From: Tubiluchus corallicola | Lineage: Eukaryota > Priapulida > Priapulimorpha > Priapulimorphida > Tubiluchidae | Assembly: GCA_030141605.1 (NCBI GenBank) | Contig: JAQGDQ010000016.1 | Span: 536,499-600,498 of the forward strand | Direction of reading: 5' to 3' | DNA: 64,000 bases | Shown here: positions 50,447-62,781 of the stretch, piece after piece | Layout of the letters: every line of letters starts with the position of its first letter | Position numbering within the stretch: position 1 is the stretch's first letter | Notes under the pieces: generated by a model | What the model was told of the DNA's origin: nothing | What the model saw: the letters and a program-made list of their open reading frames with translations, nothing else | Databases searched by the model: none | Program-made: the position numbers and the translations under genes

Positions 50447-53400
50447 GACATATATATTTGCACATTAAATTGTATATATATGTATACAAATTTATATTTT
50501 CGGAGCTAAATTGGTTTTACACTGTTATTATAAACATCATCTTTACATGATATAACATGACATAACACAAACAGAAAGTATAATGACAAAATTCTGTCAA
50601 ACGTTTGTATAGATAATTGTATCATAATAATTTTTGTTCATCACGGTGTGGTGCAGTGTCTCATCATCGCGACGCTTAAACTTTGGCAAGATGTGAATTC
50701 CGTCGTAGAAAACGGCAGCTGGTATTGCAATTTTATTTTTCAATATCTTGTACACCTGGCGCTTTACACGACAAATTGGTAAACAGTTTTTGGTACCCAA
50801 CAAAACCATTCATAAGCTTAAAGGTGTATTTCGGTATTATAGATATCAAACTGTGTGTTATCGGGGCTTATACTAATTGTACCTTGTTTATAGGTTATGA
50901 ATCTTATAGTCTTAAGATTTTTCCGTATTGTTTATAACCCCATATAGATTTTCCAAACAATAATTACAGATCTAGTTTTTAAATTGGCATCAGCCTTTCG
51001 TTTGAACGTCATAATATTTATTTAATTAAATCTCGTATAATTGCCTGGTTATCTGGGAATTGCACTTCACAAAAAAATCACAACCTGCAGTTTTCTGACA
51101 AATGACACCAGACCAAAGGTCAAATAATCTCTTGTCAAATAACTTTCAGTTCACCTTATAGAGAGCTTTCATTTGATATACTTCAAGCTAGTGTTGCTTC
51201 AAGGTGGAAGCATTTGTCTCGCCACCCCCATTTTTGCCCCTGGCGGGGTAATATAACAGCCCATCTCATTATAACCTACACCATTCGATTCGTCTCATCG
51301 ACACCTATCATTTGACATTTTACAAGTTATTGTCACTCGATACTCGAAAAACTTCTGGCATCAACCCCCAAATTTCAGTTTTTGCTTCTGGTGCAAAATT
51401 TTTGCCATATTTAGCTATGGGCAAGACCTGATTCACCTAGCCGCATTCCAAAAAATGTAGCTCAAAAGTTCCTATGAGTAGGCAGAGTCTGACCAAAACA
51501 AAAATGGGGAAGACCCGCCTATTCCGGACCTTTGACTCGACATTCCTGGGAACATATAAATATAGTCTTCTTTATCTCGGGAGTGTGAGTTTTGTGTCCA
51601 AATCTTTTGTGCTTTCTGCGTCTAAAAGGTTACCAAAAGCAGGCATTTCTGATTTTGATTTCGGCTCCCCTCTCAAACATTCAAATCGCCCCAGATTTTT
51701 AAAGACGCCCATATACATATCTACCTTACAGTACCTAAACAAAATTGTGGAAAAAAATTAAAACAAATTAATTTGGGCAGGAGTTGAATCACAACTACAG
51801 AATGGATCGACGCCCTTCACCCTTTTACCACAGGTCAGAGGCCAACACTCTACTGACCTTCCCCCACCCATGGCTACACACACTGTAAGATCGTGATCGT
51901 AGCTTACAAACTTAACGAGTTAATTAAGCAAAATGATTGCGGAAAATAAAGGTTCAAGAAATAACAACTGTATGGCTTTGAAGAAGATAGCAAAATATTG
52001 ATTATATCATTAATTAATAGTCTTAAGACTAATAACATAAATAAATTAATAAACCTAATAAGCTAATGTATGGTTAATTTTGAAGTAGTTGTTATGGACA
52101 CATAGGCCATTGAAATAGATAGGTAATTTAGACACAAAGATGTTTAGACAAGGTACACTTAGGATTGGAATGTGACGTGGTACCGTTTAGTTATATGTAC
52201 ACTGTTGTTGGAGCGAGTCACGAGTGCATTTAAACTCTTCTTGGAACGACGATATGTTCTGGGCCAAGTATTTATTCGTGTTGTTGTCTTGTTCTTGAAA
52301 TGTACACACTTAATAAAAAGTGCTAAGACTCTCGATAAGATCTTGCAGGCATGCACATTAAGAAACTACTTCGCTTTCGCTTTCTCCCATCAGCAATTAC
52401 AGCTTGCAGGTCAAAAGTTACAAAAACATTAGGGTGTTTCCCTAATATGCCGTTGTCCGCACAGATAGTCTCAGTTTCTTTCAAGTTGAAAAGGAAAATA
52501 AGAATGTGAAAAGGTTTTTTTAAATAGATCACCGTGCTCATTTTTGCATCTGTTATTATAACTGTAATCCTCCTGTATTATGTATAATGGTATAATGGTC
52601 CTCCTACTCCTCCTTCAAATCTTACTCCTCATCTTTCCGTTCCTCATTATCATTATCATCATTACGTAGAGGCCAAACGATGTATGTGACAAAAACAGCT
52701 TGTGTCCAAATTACCAATGTGTCCATAATACGTTATGTCAAACACCTTGTGTATCCACATGACCTCTATGTCCAAAATACTATGTGCTCAAACGACATAT
52801 GTGTCCAAACTGCCTGTGTGTCCAGAACAATCCGTTTTCAGTTTACTTACGTGCCATATCACCTAACCTATGTGCAAATTACCTGTGTCCAAAATCTGTG
52901 CTCAAGTTGCCTATGTGACCAAGACTACCTGTGCCAAAATGTTTTGTTTCGAAGTGTCTGTACACCCCTTTTGCTGATGTTTGTAATATGTGATAGAGGA
53001 AATGTCTGATTCAGAGGTGTAGCCGGTGTTTTGCGATGAGATCACTGCACCAGGCAACTGAATTACCTTAAAAGTCATGGACCGTAATTGCTATACATGA
53101 CATTAAACCGCTCTCAGTGGATACTTTACCAGCCTCATACTAAGTAACTGTTCTGTCATAGTTGCTTTTGACTTTTTCTCAATTTTAAGAATACTGCGCT
53201 CAACACACGATACTGCATTGAGAAAAGCCTTCAGTCAGTTGGAGAATACAGTGACCAACATTTAGTAGACTGCGACACTTATGACAATGGATGTAACGGT
53301 GGATGGCCGTACAACGCATATTACTACATTTGGAGAAATGACATTACAATGAGGGCAGACTATCCCTATGTAGCAAAGGTAATGCGATGTTACAGATTAT

Positions 53401-55859
53401 AGATTTCCGATTACAGGTTATAGAACTTTATTTTTGAAATTCATAAATTGTTCTGAATGAAAAAAAGGAATGAAAATGGGCAAGCGTGAGAACTGCATGC
53501 CACATTCACGAATTTGAACAAATTTATAACAAGGATGCCTAATTTTAGGATCAGGCATGTAAGACGGGTGTTGACCCTTCTAATGTAATTTCACCAGGTA
53601 GCGGTGTGGTATACCGACCTAGAGCCAACTATAACTGCAAGAAAGAGTAAGTACACTACAAACCTTTAAACGAGTAACTGGTTTTACAGAATATTTTACA
53701 TGTAATTGTGCTGTTTTATTGTTATCGTTAAAAAAACTTGTATTGCCTTGCCTGGTGACTTATTTACAGGTGTGCTAAAATATTTGTTTATATATTTGTT
53801 CTTTCAGAAATTTTGTATTTATTCATCTTAGAAAATGAAAAACGATATTTGAATATTTAAATTTTGTTTCCTTGCAATTTAAAATATGATGCCGATATCA
53901 GATTTTGCCTGATTGATAAAGACTGCTTGTATTTACTCACCTTTTTTGTCAGCAACACAGTCTTTGGTAAATATTCCTCATGCTTTTTCTTGAAAATTAT
54001 CACTTTGGCAATTTGAATGTGAAGTTAGTTTACGCGATGAGTAGTAGCACATTCTAATTGACCTATTGGTACCTATCTTTGCTACCTGTTATGTTGCTGT
54101 TAATTTATTTTGCGTGTTGTATGTTTAGAAATATTCTTAAGTTTTCTCTGGTCTTAATTATTGATTTGATTAATTATAACTAACTAATCAATAATTTGAG
54201 ACGGCTCTTGCAGTTCACGAGGTCAGAAATTCCTAAATTTCAGGAGGTTAATAAGTTTTTTCGTACAGCGAAACAGGACAGGTACAATTTTCTCCGGAAC
54301 GTTTAAGGACACCGACACAAGGCCGTTATATACTTGATTGCATAAACAACTATATCCCGTTAATTTTTCACGCAGAATCACACTAACACTTCAATAACAC
54401 CAATTAACGCATTGTCATTTTAAACAGTGGATTGCCAGGAGATGAGTCATGCATATTAAGCGCTTTACAAGATGGACCTGTTGTTGTTGCTATTAACGTA
54501 AACAGCAATTTCTACCAGTACAATGGCGGTAAGTGAGTAAATCATAGTGAATTAGAAAATAACTGGTTTAGAAGTTAACATCTATGTAAAAACCAGCATT
54601 ATATCAAAATAAATTTTGGTGCAAATTAAGTTTAGGAAAATGCGACGTTGAATGAGACTATTTGCTTTGGATTCTGCAGGAATGTAGGCACATTATTGGT
54701 TTACTGATCATTGGTGGATAGATATGATAAACTTGTATTTTATAAAGCCACGTGTTGTTTGCAGGCCAAAGTTATTCAGGCTATTTGCGTGTATAAGTAA
54801 GATAAAATCATTATTGTTAATTGCACGAAAAGGTGTTTAACTGCAAACCTGATCGTTAGCGATGTTCTGTGTAAAGTGTGAAATGAATAGATTTGGAACT
54901 GATTTGGCAATAAGAGTCGTAGTTTTTTAAATGAAATTAAAAACAAGAGTAGGTCTATAAGTAATAAAAACATTAATTTTTTACGAGTTTTCGACTCGAT
55001 TACAAACCGCATAGTTGAAAAAATGAAAAGACGAAGCAAGCAATTTGACTTAGCCCTGCTAGCTAGTCATAGCAAGATTGTTGGTACACATAAACTTCGA
55101 TAAAGAAGAGTAAATAATACTCTAAATATTATTTTTATTTACAATTACATGTAGGTAATTATTACATCGCATGTCGTCTTAAATCACATAACACTGGAGA
55201 AAATGCTAAACAAATGTTTGATCAACTAAAATGATTAGCTCTACTTTGTAAATCTGTTTTCTCCTCTCGGTCACAAGACAGAAATATCTAACCTCATATT
55301 GGTGAATCCATAAACATACGAATGAAAAAATCTCTCTTTTATAGCTCTTGTTTAATTGTTTAATTAAACCAAACTGCATGCACGGAAATAGTGAAACTAA
55401 TCTAGTAATTTTATGCTGTAACAATTAATTGTGCATAGGTGTTCTTGAAGATGGGTGGTCCGGTTCTTTCCATCACGCAGTTACTGTAACTGGAGCTGGG
55501 GAGACCGCTGCCGATGGCAAATTTTGGATAGTGCAAAACAGGTAGACTTGTAATGTATAAAGTGTTGTTAATATCGGCTTGTTTAGCCATGGAAATTGTG
55601 CCTCTGTTTAAAAATCTTTTTAATCTCAAATGTTTGCTTTTTGTTTCCTATTATTTCACAAATTCTTGTATAGTTTTGGCACCATTGAATCATCGATAAC
55701 TGTTATAATATAAATGTCATTGTTTCAAACAAATGCCTATGTTGTAGTTGGGGCACTTCGTGGGGAGAAAACGGCTACATTAGAATGAGACGAGGATTAT
55801 CAAACAACGGCTGTCTTGGCATCAACTCGTACGTGATGTGGCCTGAAGTACAAGCCTAG
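44972..55859 (+). CDS. Papain-family (C1A, cathepsin L-like) cysteine peptidase precursor, gene B
   Basis: Nine coding exons: 44972-45074, 46175-46323, 48260-48412, 49747-49779, 53190-53378, 53549-53646, 54428-54528, 55439-55541 and 55748-55859; 346 residues. Splice acceptor at 44959 precedes the ATG exon. Signal peptide MKISAALFLLAVIVVSEVAA; I29 propeptide with RRHRIFNRNVAKIRAHN and GVNAFCD; mature domain from about PDVDW. Catalytic Gln135, Cys141 (GSCGSCWAF), His288 (FHHAV) and Asn309 (QNSWG) are present, and GCNGG is intact. Every intron position and phase equals gene A. The peptide from the last two exons is nearly identical to A (MRRGLSNNGCLGIN, YVMWPEV). Tandem duplicate; likely a secreted or lysosomal endopeptidase. 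The subfamily within C1A cannot be fixed without a tree. The 33-nt exon carrying the catalytic Cys is short but conserved in both genes. Confidence 0.93.
45365..45450 (+). repeat. tRNA-like pol III box pair (possible SINE fragment)
   Basis: tggccgaaatggagg (about 45370) resembles an A box, and agttcaaatcccgg (about 45431) resembles a B box, 60 bp apart. No cloverleaf closes, so it is not a functional tRNA. It lies in gene B intron. Confidence 0.3.
46935..47000 (-). repeat. tRNA-like B box (possible SINE fragment)
   Basis: The minus strand reads ttcagggttcgattctgg, an almost perfect B box (GGTTCGATTC). It follows a GC-mixed stretch (ccttactattcgagcg) that could be the anticodon-arm region. 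No full tRNA fold was found. Confidence 0.3.
49911..50003. repeat. (ATT)n microsatellite
   Basis: About 93 bases of nearly pure ATT in a gene B intron. The poly-Ile and poly-Asn frames across it are artefacts. Confidence 0.95.
50321..50442. repeat. Impure (CA)n microsatellite
   Basis: CA dinucleotides interrupted by cg, tgca and gagcgcg, flanked by TATA-rich sequence on both sides. Confidence 0.9.
51785..51890 (-). repeat. tRNA-derived SINE-like fragment
   Basis: The minus strand reads gggtgggggaaggtcagtag, then agtgttggcctctgacc and, about 45 bp on, gtcgatccattc. This has the layout of a tRNA A box plus anticodon arm, followed by a weak B box. About 700 bp of non-coding sequence upstream on the plus strand (51050-51760) may be the rest of a composite repeat. 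It lies in gene B intron. Confidence 0.4.
52670..52960. repeat. Degenerate tandem repeat built on TGTGTCCAAA
   Basis: About 14 imperfect copies of tgtgtccaaattacct follow one another with a period near 18 bp (for example tatgtccaaaatact, tgtgtccaaactgcct, gtgctcaagttgcct). The same motif in opposite orientation occurs at 57560-57760, and a shorter trace at 17600-17710. It lies in gene B intron 5 (between 49779 and 53190). Confidence 0.75.
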
Positions 55860-56970
55860 TGAGGGGTCCAAACAGCAAGGCGTTGGGGGAGCGTTGTAAG
55901 CTCCCCCAGTGATGTCCCAGAAACAGGCTAATTTCCTGTATTTTAAAGGTTTTTGGAGGTCTTTTTAGTAACAATGTATACGTATGCATCATATCTGTAG
56001 ATATGCTAAATTTTGAGATATGCTTAATTCACATTCTCTTCAAATTTTCTTGCTCCTTTGATACCTTATTACACAGTTTGAAACTGTCACATTTGCCACA
56101 TTTTAATTTCTTTTTTGGGAATCAAAAAATTGTGACAATTGAATGTTACATTTATTGCATTTTAACTGTTAAGTAGCTTTTTTATGATCATTGATTGAAG
56201 ACTAGATAGTTTTTTCCTTTGTGTTCAGACGAACTCTTGACCCCCCTTGGCTACCCCCTTGAACTACATATATCACTATAAAGTTAATGGTTGTAACTGT
56301 TTGATTATTGTTTAAATGTAGAAATGGCTATTTTAGTATTATCTTGGTTTATTATTAACTTTCTGGCTTCTGCAGTTTATTTGGAACTGTTAATTGTCAA
56401 TTATTGGTACATAGTTGCATTTGGGATTAAACAAGTTCGACTCTTTTGATCGAGGAACTCGCTGAATTCAAGATCGTGGATTGGAAATGACTAAAACAGC
56501 AGTTCAAAAACGCGACTCCGTTAAGTCGATGTGGAATTTATTCTAGTATATTTCTGTAATGTTTCGTGGCGGTTCATTGCAAATTAGCAGAGCATTAGAT
56601 TATTTTCGTAAACAATATTTTCGCCAAAAATCCATCTCTATCAGCCGACGCTAAATTTGATCTATTATACTTCTGTGAAATTTCTTGACGGTCTGGTGCG
56701 AACTTGCGGAGCCTTCGGTTTTTCTCGAAAATGATGTTGCCGCAATTTTGAATTCAATACAGCGGTGCGAAAATGTCAGTCAATACTGAATACGTTCCAG
56801 TATATTCCTTTCTTCCACTATCAGTAGAAGGTTTTGGCTGTAGACTCAAGTTCTTGTTGTAGTTGTATTGTGCATTTTGGAAGGAGAAAGCTAAATAAAT
56901 TGTCTTATTTATTTATTCTCGGGCTAAATTGAATAAATTGCATTAAAAATACATTCTTGTATAGTATTTA

Positions 56971-57168
56971 TTATTTAGTGCAGTAGTATTCCAAGATCTC
57001 CATACACTTTGCCCAGGCGTGCGCCCTGGACTCAGCCACAGTCGACGCTGCAGCTCCATCAATGTGATCAATAACTGACTCTCTTGGCGTACACTCCATT
57101 GTCTTCCGAGACAGAAGGATGCCAACAACAAGTATTCCAAGAACCAAATCATTTCTCAAAAACTAGGA
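56971..57168 (-). CDS. Possible 3' terminal exon of an unidentified minus-strand gene
   Basis: After a splice acceptor (ccgttcctag at about 57170) one phase-0 frame reads FLRNDLVLGILVVGILLSRK, then MECTPRESVIDH and AHAWAKCMEILEYYC, and stops at 56971. AATAAA overlaps the stop region (aaataataaatac). The hydrophobic stretch followed by a balanced charged segment looks protein-like, and the codon use is not repetitive. No upstream exon was found and no family is recognised. A competing ATG frame (57152 to 56943) overlaps it and looks less protein-like. Confidence 0.3.
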
Positions 57169-57559
57169 ACGGAGTTAAATTACTTTGTCATAGTAGTCCT
57201 TGGATGAAGGTTTGGAGGAACTTGTAAATGCGAAGATTCAAGCAAACGCTACATGCGTGCTATATGAATTTAAATTAACTAGATCAATCTTTATAACAAA
57301 AGTGCTAAAGAATAAATTGTTAAAATGCAACGTTTTGGAACAACAACAACAAAAGAAAACTTGGGAAGATAAAATCGGGATAGACTTGGGATGACTGGCT
57401 TTATGATGATGGGTATATGGTTACCTATTGAGGGTTTCATGCAGATGATGATGGTGTGCAGACACTTGGATACAGGGTGTTTCACCACAAAACACATTGC
57501 CTTGGTAACCGATTGTTTGGATACATAAGTGAATTGAACATAATTTCTGTTTTTACACA

Positions 57560-57760
57560 CAACCAGTTTGCGCGCAAGACATTTGACCAATATATTATAA
57601 TACTATACATTACATTATTGTAATATAATTATATTAAGCACAAGATGTTTGAAAAACAGGCAATTTAAGAGACAAAGTATTTTTGAAACGCAGGTGATTT
57701 GATCGCACAGTCATTTGGGCACAGAGACACATAGATCATTTGGACATACGAATCTTCATT
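57560..57760. repeat. Degenerate tandem repeat built on TGTCCAAA (reverse orientation)
   Basis: On the minus strand: tatgtccaaatgatct, gtgcccaaatgact, gtgcgatcaaatcacct, gcgtttcaaaaatact and so on, period 16-24 bp. This is the same family as 52670-52960. Confidence 0.65.
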
Positions 57761-59129
57761 GGAAGCAGTTTCAACGCTGAATTGTAGCTCATCTTTTGGT
57801 TAATCTAAGCCACAGAGAATGACAAAATCATTCCCATCCATCACGAGCAACGACAAAAGCTGTTGACAAGCCTATGTATAATTGTAGCGCGCAGAATAAA
57901 TTCACCGAAGTTTACACTACAATAATATCAGAAGCAAGTAGCCACAAAGTAGAAATTTGGCAGTGTGATATTACGGTACATCAGCTTTTCGCCACGAAAA
58001 TTACAAATTTCTGGCTTAAAGGGTTTTTAAGTTATGGCAAAACTTTTACATGTCAAACAATTAAATTGTGGAAGAATGTTAGCTTAATCATCAATTGAAA
58101 AACAGCCACGTTGACATATACAGCCCTCAATACACACCGCAGCAAAACAATAAAGATCCGTTATTTCGCATTTTTACTGCATATGTTTCCTGACAGAAAC
58201 AATATTTGCCAACATGGCTATCTGCGTTTAATTATTTGAACAAGAAAGCACTGAAGTTATTACTTATAGCAACAAAACTTGTAAAAGTACAGGAGTTGAG
58301 CTAACTGCTGCGCTCATATTTAGGCTATGATCGACTAGTGATCAAAAGAGTAGCCATACACATTGGAAAGCTATTGAACAATGTGCCTAAAAATATAAAC
58401 CACAATAGGCCTACTCTATTTTTGCTGAGAAAGCCGCCTTAGAGCGAACTATCCAGAACATCCAGCTGGGAAGCTGAGTAAAATGCGAGAGAGTTGCTTT
58501 ATATTTGCCGGTTGGAAGAAATAGCTCGATGGTATGATGTATGCCGACCACCGTAAGTAGCGACGAAATTTCTGGGTGCTCCCGCAACGTATTGCGTAAA
58601 CATGTGTTTCCCCGTAAACAATTGTGTACTAATGGTACTAAAAATGTAAAAATACCTGTCAAACAATGTGCTAATGAAAATGTACTCGCACATGTAAATC
58701 TTTTCTCCCTGTTCACGAAATGCCCCAATCACTTCTTCGTTGAAGAATTGCACTTTCCTGTCTCAGTTTAATGTGAGTTTCTCCTTAAGACAGTTTCGGT
58801 GAATTTTCAGAAATATTGTCAATGATGCTATATGAGTAGAGTATACGTATTTTAAATATTCACCTGACAGTACAAAAAGTTGTAACGGCAACCGTTACTA
58901 ATAACTTCTCAGATTAGACATACTACTGCCAAACAGATTGCTACAGTAAATCTCAAAATTGGTGACTATACCTATGTTTTTCAAGTTAAAACAGTGAAGT
59001 GAAATAGCTATCAATCAACAATGAAAACACGACTGTTATTGCAAAATGTAAAAGCTAATTTTCTGACCTTAAAATCAACTCGGATGTATTCTCTGACGAG
59101 CCTCCGTTATTTGTTTTAGCATGTGCCTG

Positions 59130-59218
59130 CGGTGCTCAGTTATATAAAGGTGTTGCTTTTCTATTTTATGTACACATGTTTAAGTAACTCGCCACTGCAA
59201 CCGGAACATGCTAAACAG
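59130..59218 (+). promoter_or_regulatory. Candidate TATA promoter and untranslated exon for gene C
   Basis: cagttatataaaggtg (59137-59152) is followed about 65 bp later by aaacag|GTAGAC, a donor in the same aaacag context as gene B. An acceptor at 62544 (ttcttttcag) would join it to the exon that carries the gene C start codon. The upstream module shared by genes A and B is not visible here. Confidence 0.4.
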
Positions 59219-59477
59219 GTAGACATGTGTTTGTTGGAATGACAAATGATTATTACTCATTATGAGCTCTTTATTATGTAATTCATGCTAAAAATTTGTT
59301 CAGTCATTTCCTCGAAACTTGACCACTATTATAGTCTTCATCTTAATAGTAAAATAAACTTGTTTTCATGCAGCTTATTAGGTTACCCTTTGAAATGAGC
59401 GTGTAGCCTTGGGCTATTAAATCTATTATAACTTGGTTTTTTAACGTGTGGTTTTAAGGTGAAGGGCGTGCCTATTA

Positions 59478-59550
59478 AGTGAATGGTTCGTATTTAATAA
59501 CCGCAGTCAAGCAGTTAAATATGCTTGACCCAATTACCCATTCACAATAA
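59478..59550. repeat. Imperfect palindrome
   Basis: Outer gtgaatgg / ccattcac arms surround a perfect inner hairpin TCAAGCA-gttaaata-TGCTTGA (59507-59528). No coding context. Confidence 0.5.
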
Positions 59551-61431
59551 TTACTGCATTTAATCATTGTATGTATTAAATATTATACTACATATTAGAT
59601 GAAGGTTATTTTTGTAGTAGTGTAGTAAATGCAGGTGGTCTTTTTATTTCTACTATGGAATATTTAATGTTTACAAATGCACATACGTGTTCATGCAATA
59701 ATATTGTTGTTTGACTGGTTTTAGTGGTCATAGCCAGCCTATAACTTTTAATCACTTGAATAGTGCCTTGTGGAGTAATGTTCTTTGTATGTAATGAAAA
59801 TCGGCATAAAATAAACTTACTTGTTGCTGAAACGTACACTGGTACACTGGTTGACAGCCCGACAGTACTGTCGGGTTGCCCTTGACTTGCAGGTTGACTT
59901 GACACAATAAAGAAAAAACATGACATTTCAGTTCACCACTTTTCTTTTCCTGTCCTTACTGTGGTATTACAGCCTCATTGTGAATTCCGGACTTTTTACT
60001 GTACCTAGGATAATCAATCCACAGGTCTGCAGCCGTAGCTAATCCGAAACGTTTGGCAATACAATATGTGCTACAAGAAGCAGAAGACAATGATGAAGTT
60101 GATAGTGGTACAGTAAAGAAGATATCGTTGGGTTCACCACCGATATGGGTGACACCACGACACTCACTGCAGCTGACATGAAAACTTACCTGTGCTGTTA
60201 TAAACTGTCATAACAAATCTGTTATGAATTAGTATGTGATGTGAGTAGATGTAGAATAAACATAGCAGTGATACATACCAACTCATTCTGCTATATGGAA
60301 ATCGTTATTTAAGAACTTTTGGTCTGTATTACACATTTAGTAACAGTTGTGAGAAAACACGCCCTCTGCATTTTTTCTCCAGTCACTGAGTTGTCACTCT
60401 TGACCAACTAGAAAGGTTATGCTGATCATACTCGTTTTACAGTTTGTCTGGGTTTTTAGGCTTGCATTGCGAAGTGAGCTTACATTTTGTAATGTTGTCT
60501 TCAGTTAACCCAAAATAGATTGTCAGATGACCAGAAATGCGCAGAAAGTACTGAAAGTACAGTGCATAGGTTGTCATTGCTTTGTTTTAGACTTATCTTT
60601 TGTATGTTTCATTTTTTTAATTTCCCTCTGGGAATATGTCCTTAATGTATTTTTTTTATTTTTGCTATAAACATGGTAGGCCTACCTAATATAATATAAT
60701 AAAAATATAACAATGCGTACACAAATGAAACAATAATAATATAATTTATTAATGTTAAATATTAAGCGTTCCGGGGCTTAACTGCACCTAATTCTACATT
60801 CAGTCGAACATAAATTGTGTGCGTTCTGACTTTAATACGTTGTCTGCAAAACATTAAAATGCTCCACGTATTTTCTCACTTTCTCTCAAATTCTCACTTG
60901 TTTTGAGACGACTTAGCAAATCTCGGACCATTTTCCGTCAAATTAATGAATGTTGGTTGCTGCTACGTCCACAAACATACACTTCCATGAAATCAATTAT
61001 GTATAATTGCCTATTGTTATTTCCTATTAGTTTCAAACAATCGTTTGGAGTTTCAAAACTTTTTAAACTGCGTCCTGTATTGTGACAATTACAATCACCT
61101 TTAGGTCTGTGTAGTTTTTTTTCCAAAGTTTCTAAAAAAATAGATTCCACATTGTTTATATCGTAGAAACACAATATGCTGTTCTCACTAAATGCTGTTT
61201 TTTGTAAGTTACAGTTGCGTTCAAATCAGTCGCTTTTCTGCAAGGTAAGGAAAATATTCTAACAGTTTTAGTGTGAAACTATTACCTTAACAAAAATCTA
61301 ATCGATCTCATTATTTCAACGTATGTTTATTTTGATTTTTTGTTGACGTCATATTCATCAGTTCTTCTATTATCATGCATTTATGCAGATTTATTACTAA
61401 GGAATGTTGTTTTGATGATCAATTTTTTTTC

Positions 61432-62220
61432 GTCAAACTAGTTTGTCAGTTTTAGCTTGACAAACTAGTTTGATCGTGCAAACCGCGAAACTGACAAACT
61501 TTTAGTGTGAGAAAAAAGTTTGATGGTATCAAGCCGTCTTGAATTCATCGAAAAAGAACTAACAAACTCAGACTCAACAGCCAATAGCGTCGCGCGCTCA
61601 TTACATCACATACTGATCGTTCATTTTCGCCTAGAGGCGAGGGATTTTGTCATCATTAATTCAGGAAGTGGTATAAAGATATACGACGGTCAGTATTGTT
61701 GGATGTTGGCTGATACTGGGAGAGTAGAAACAGTGGTAATACAAGGGAGATTTTGATTTTGCTTACAAAAAATTTTGATATTGGTGTACCAATCAATTAA
61801 ACAATTTCCTACAGTACTTTAGGTGTGTTACAGGCGCTAGTTGTTTAAATTGAACTTCCAGGTAATTAGTAGTCTAACAATGGAGGCGTGACCAACGCAT
61901 ATTCTGTAATTCAAAAAGTCACGCAACAAATCTTTGAAAATCAGGGTGTAACTGTTTCTTTCAATTCTTTGCTGTAGCTATGTTTTCTTCCAAACTTTTG
62001 TAGCTCTTTCTTTTCTAATTTGTCCTTTTTAATCATACGAGCTATCCCAATGGACAACAGAAACCGTCTGCACATTGGCGTGATAATTTAAATAACATCC
62101 TCGCTGAATAGCTACTTCCAAAGTTTGGCGGAGTAAAGTTTATGTCGTCTAAACCTTTAGGGTGACAGTTTTTGTTTGTCAGTTTTAGTTTGACAGTTTG
62201 AAAACTGATCGTGTAAACGG
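61432..62220. repeat. Direct-repeat-bounded element with CAAACTAGTTTG palindromes
   Basis: gtttgtcagttttagcttga followed by gatcgtgcaaaccg (from 61441) recurs as gtttgtcagttttagtttga, gatcgtgtaaacgg (from 62174), in the same orientation, about 733 bp apart. The left copy also holds two perfect 12 bp palindromes CAAACTAGTTTG (61434-61445 and 61461-61472). The 78-codon frame inside (61520-61756) has no ATG start and no known family. Confidence 0.55.
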
Positions 62221-62651
62221 ATCGTCAGATTAGGGTGTGGATCCATTCCTGATCACAATGGGCTGTGTAGTTTGGTGATGAAACATTCAAACAACAAGTG
62301 CATAAAGTGGTTCAAATTCAGACATAATTTCCACATTCCAACACTTTCTTAAGGTCTGATTTTCAAAATTTTGTGAGGTTAAGTTTTAATGAAGTTTAAG
62401 ATTTCAGACTTGGGCCGCTAGCTACCATAAAAAAATCATATAAAATGTAGCATAATTTACAGTCTTTCATTCACATGAGAGAATATACATTGAATACACA
62501 TTGCTCCTAAGAAATCCTTCTTCTCTCCTCTTATTTCTTTTCAGATTTGTAGTTTCCATCGACAGTAGCTGAAAGGTCCAACTGCACAACAATTTATGAA
62601 GTTGTCACACCCCCGGCTCCAAAAAACCCCGAGTTTAACTTTGTATCGTTA

Positions 62652-62678
62652 TTATATTATTATTATTATTATTATTCT
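62652..62678. repeat. Short (TTA)n run
   Basis: About nine TTA units, upstream of the gene C start codon in the presumed 5' UTR exon. Confidence 0.8.
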
Positions 62679-62781
62679 TGTCAAAGATTATACATGTATC
62701 CTATGTTTTCATACCACAAAACAAGCGACCGCTTTTTTGTTTTTCCAATCCCTTAAGGCAAGTAAAAAGTTCTAAGCAGCT

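Larger units (their letters stand above)
55860..62781. other. Spacer between cathepsin genes B and C
   Basis: Mostly unassigned. It holds a possible minus-strand terminal exon (56971-57168), a second copy of the TGTCCAAA repeat, a TATA-containing block (59130-59218) and a direct-repeat element (61432-62220), all listed separately. The frames at 58411-58771 on both strands show no family resemblance or splice support. Confidence 0.45.

Noticed and set aside
58411-58771. Overlapping 70-105 codon frames on both strands
   Set aside because: No family resemblance, no convincing splice sites, and both strands equally open, which suggests chance.
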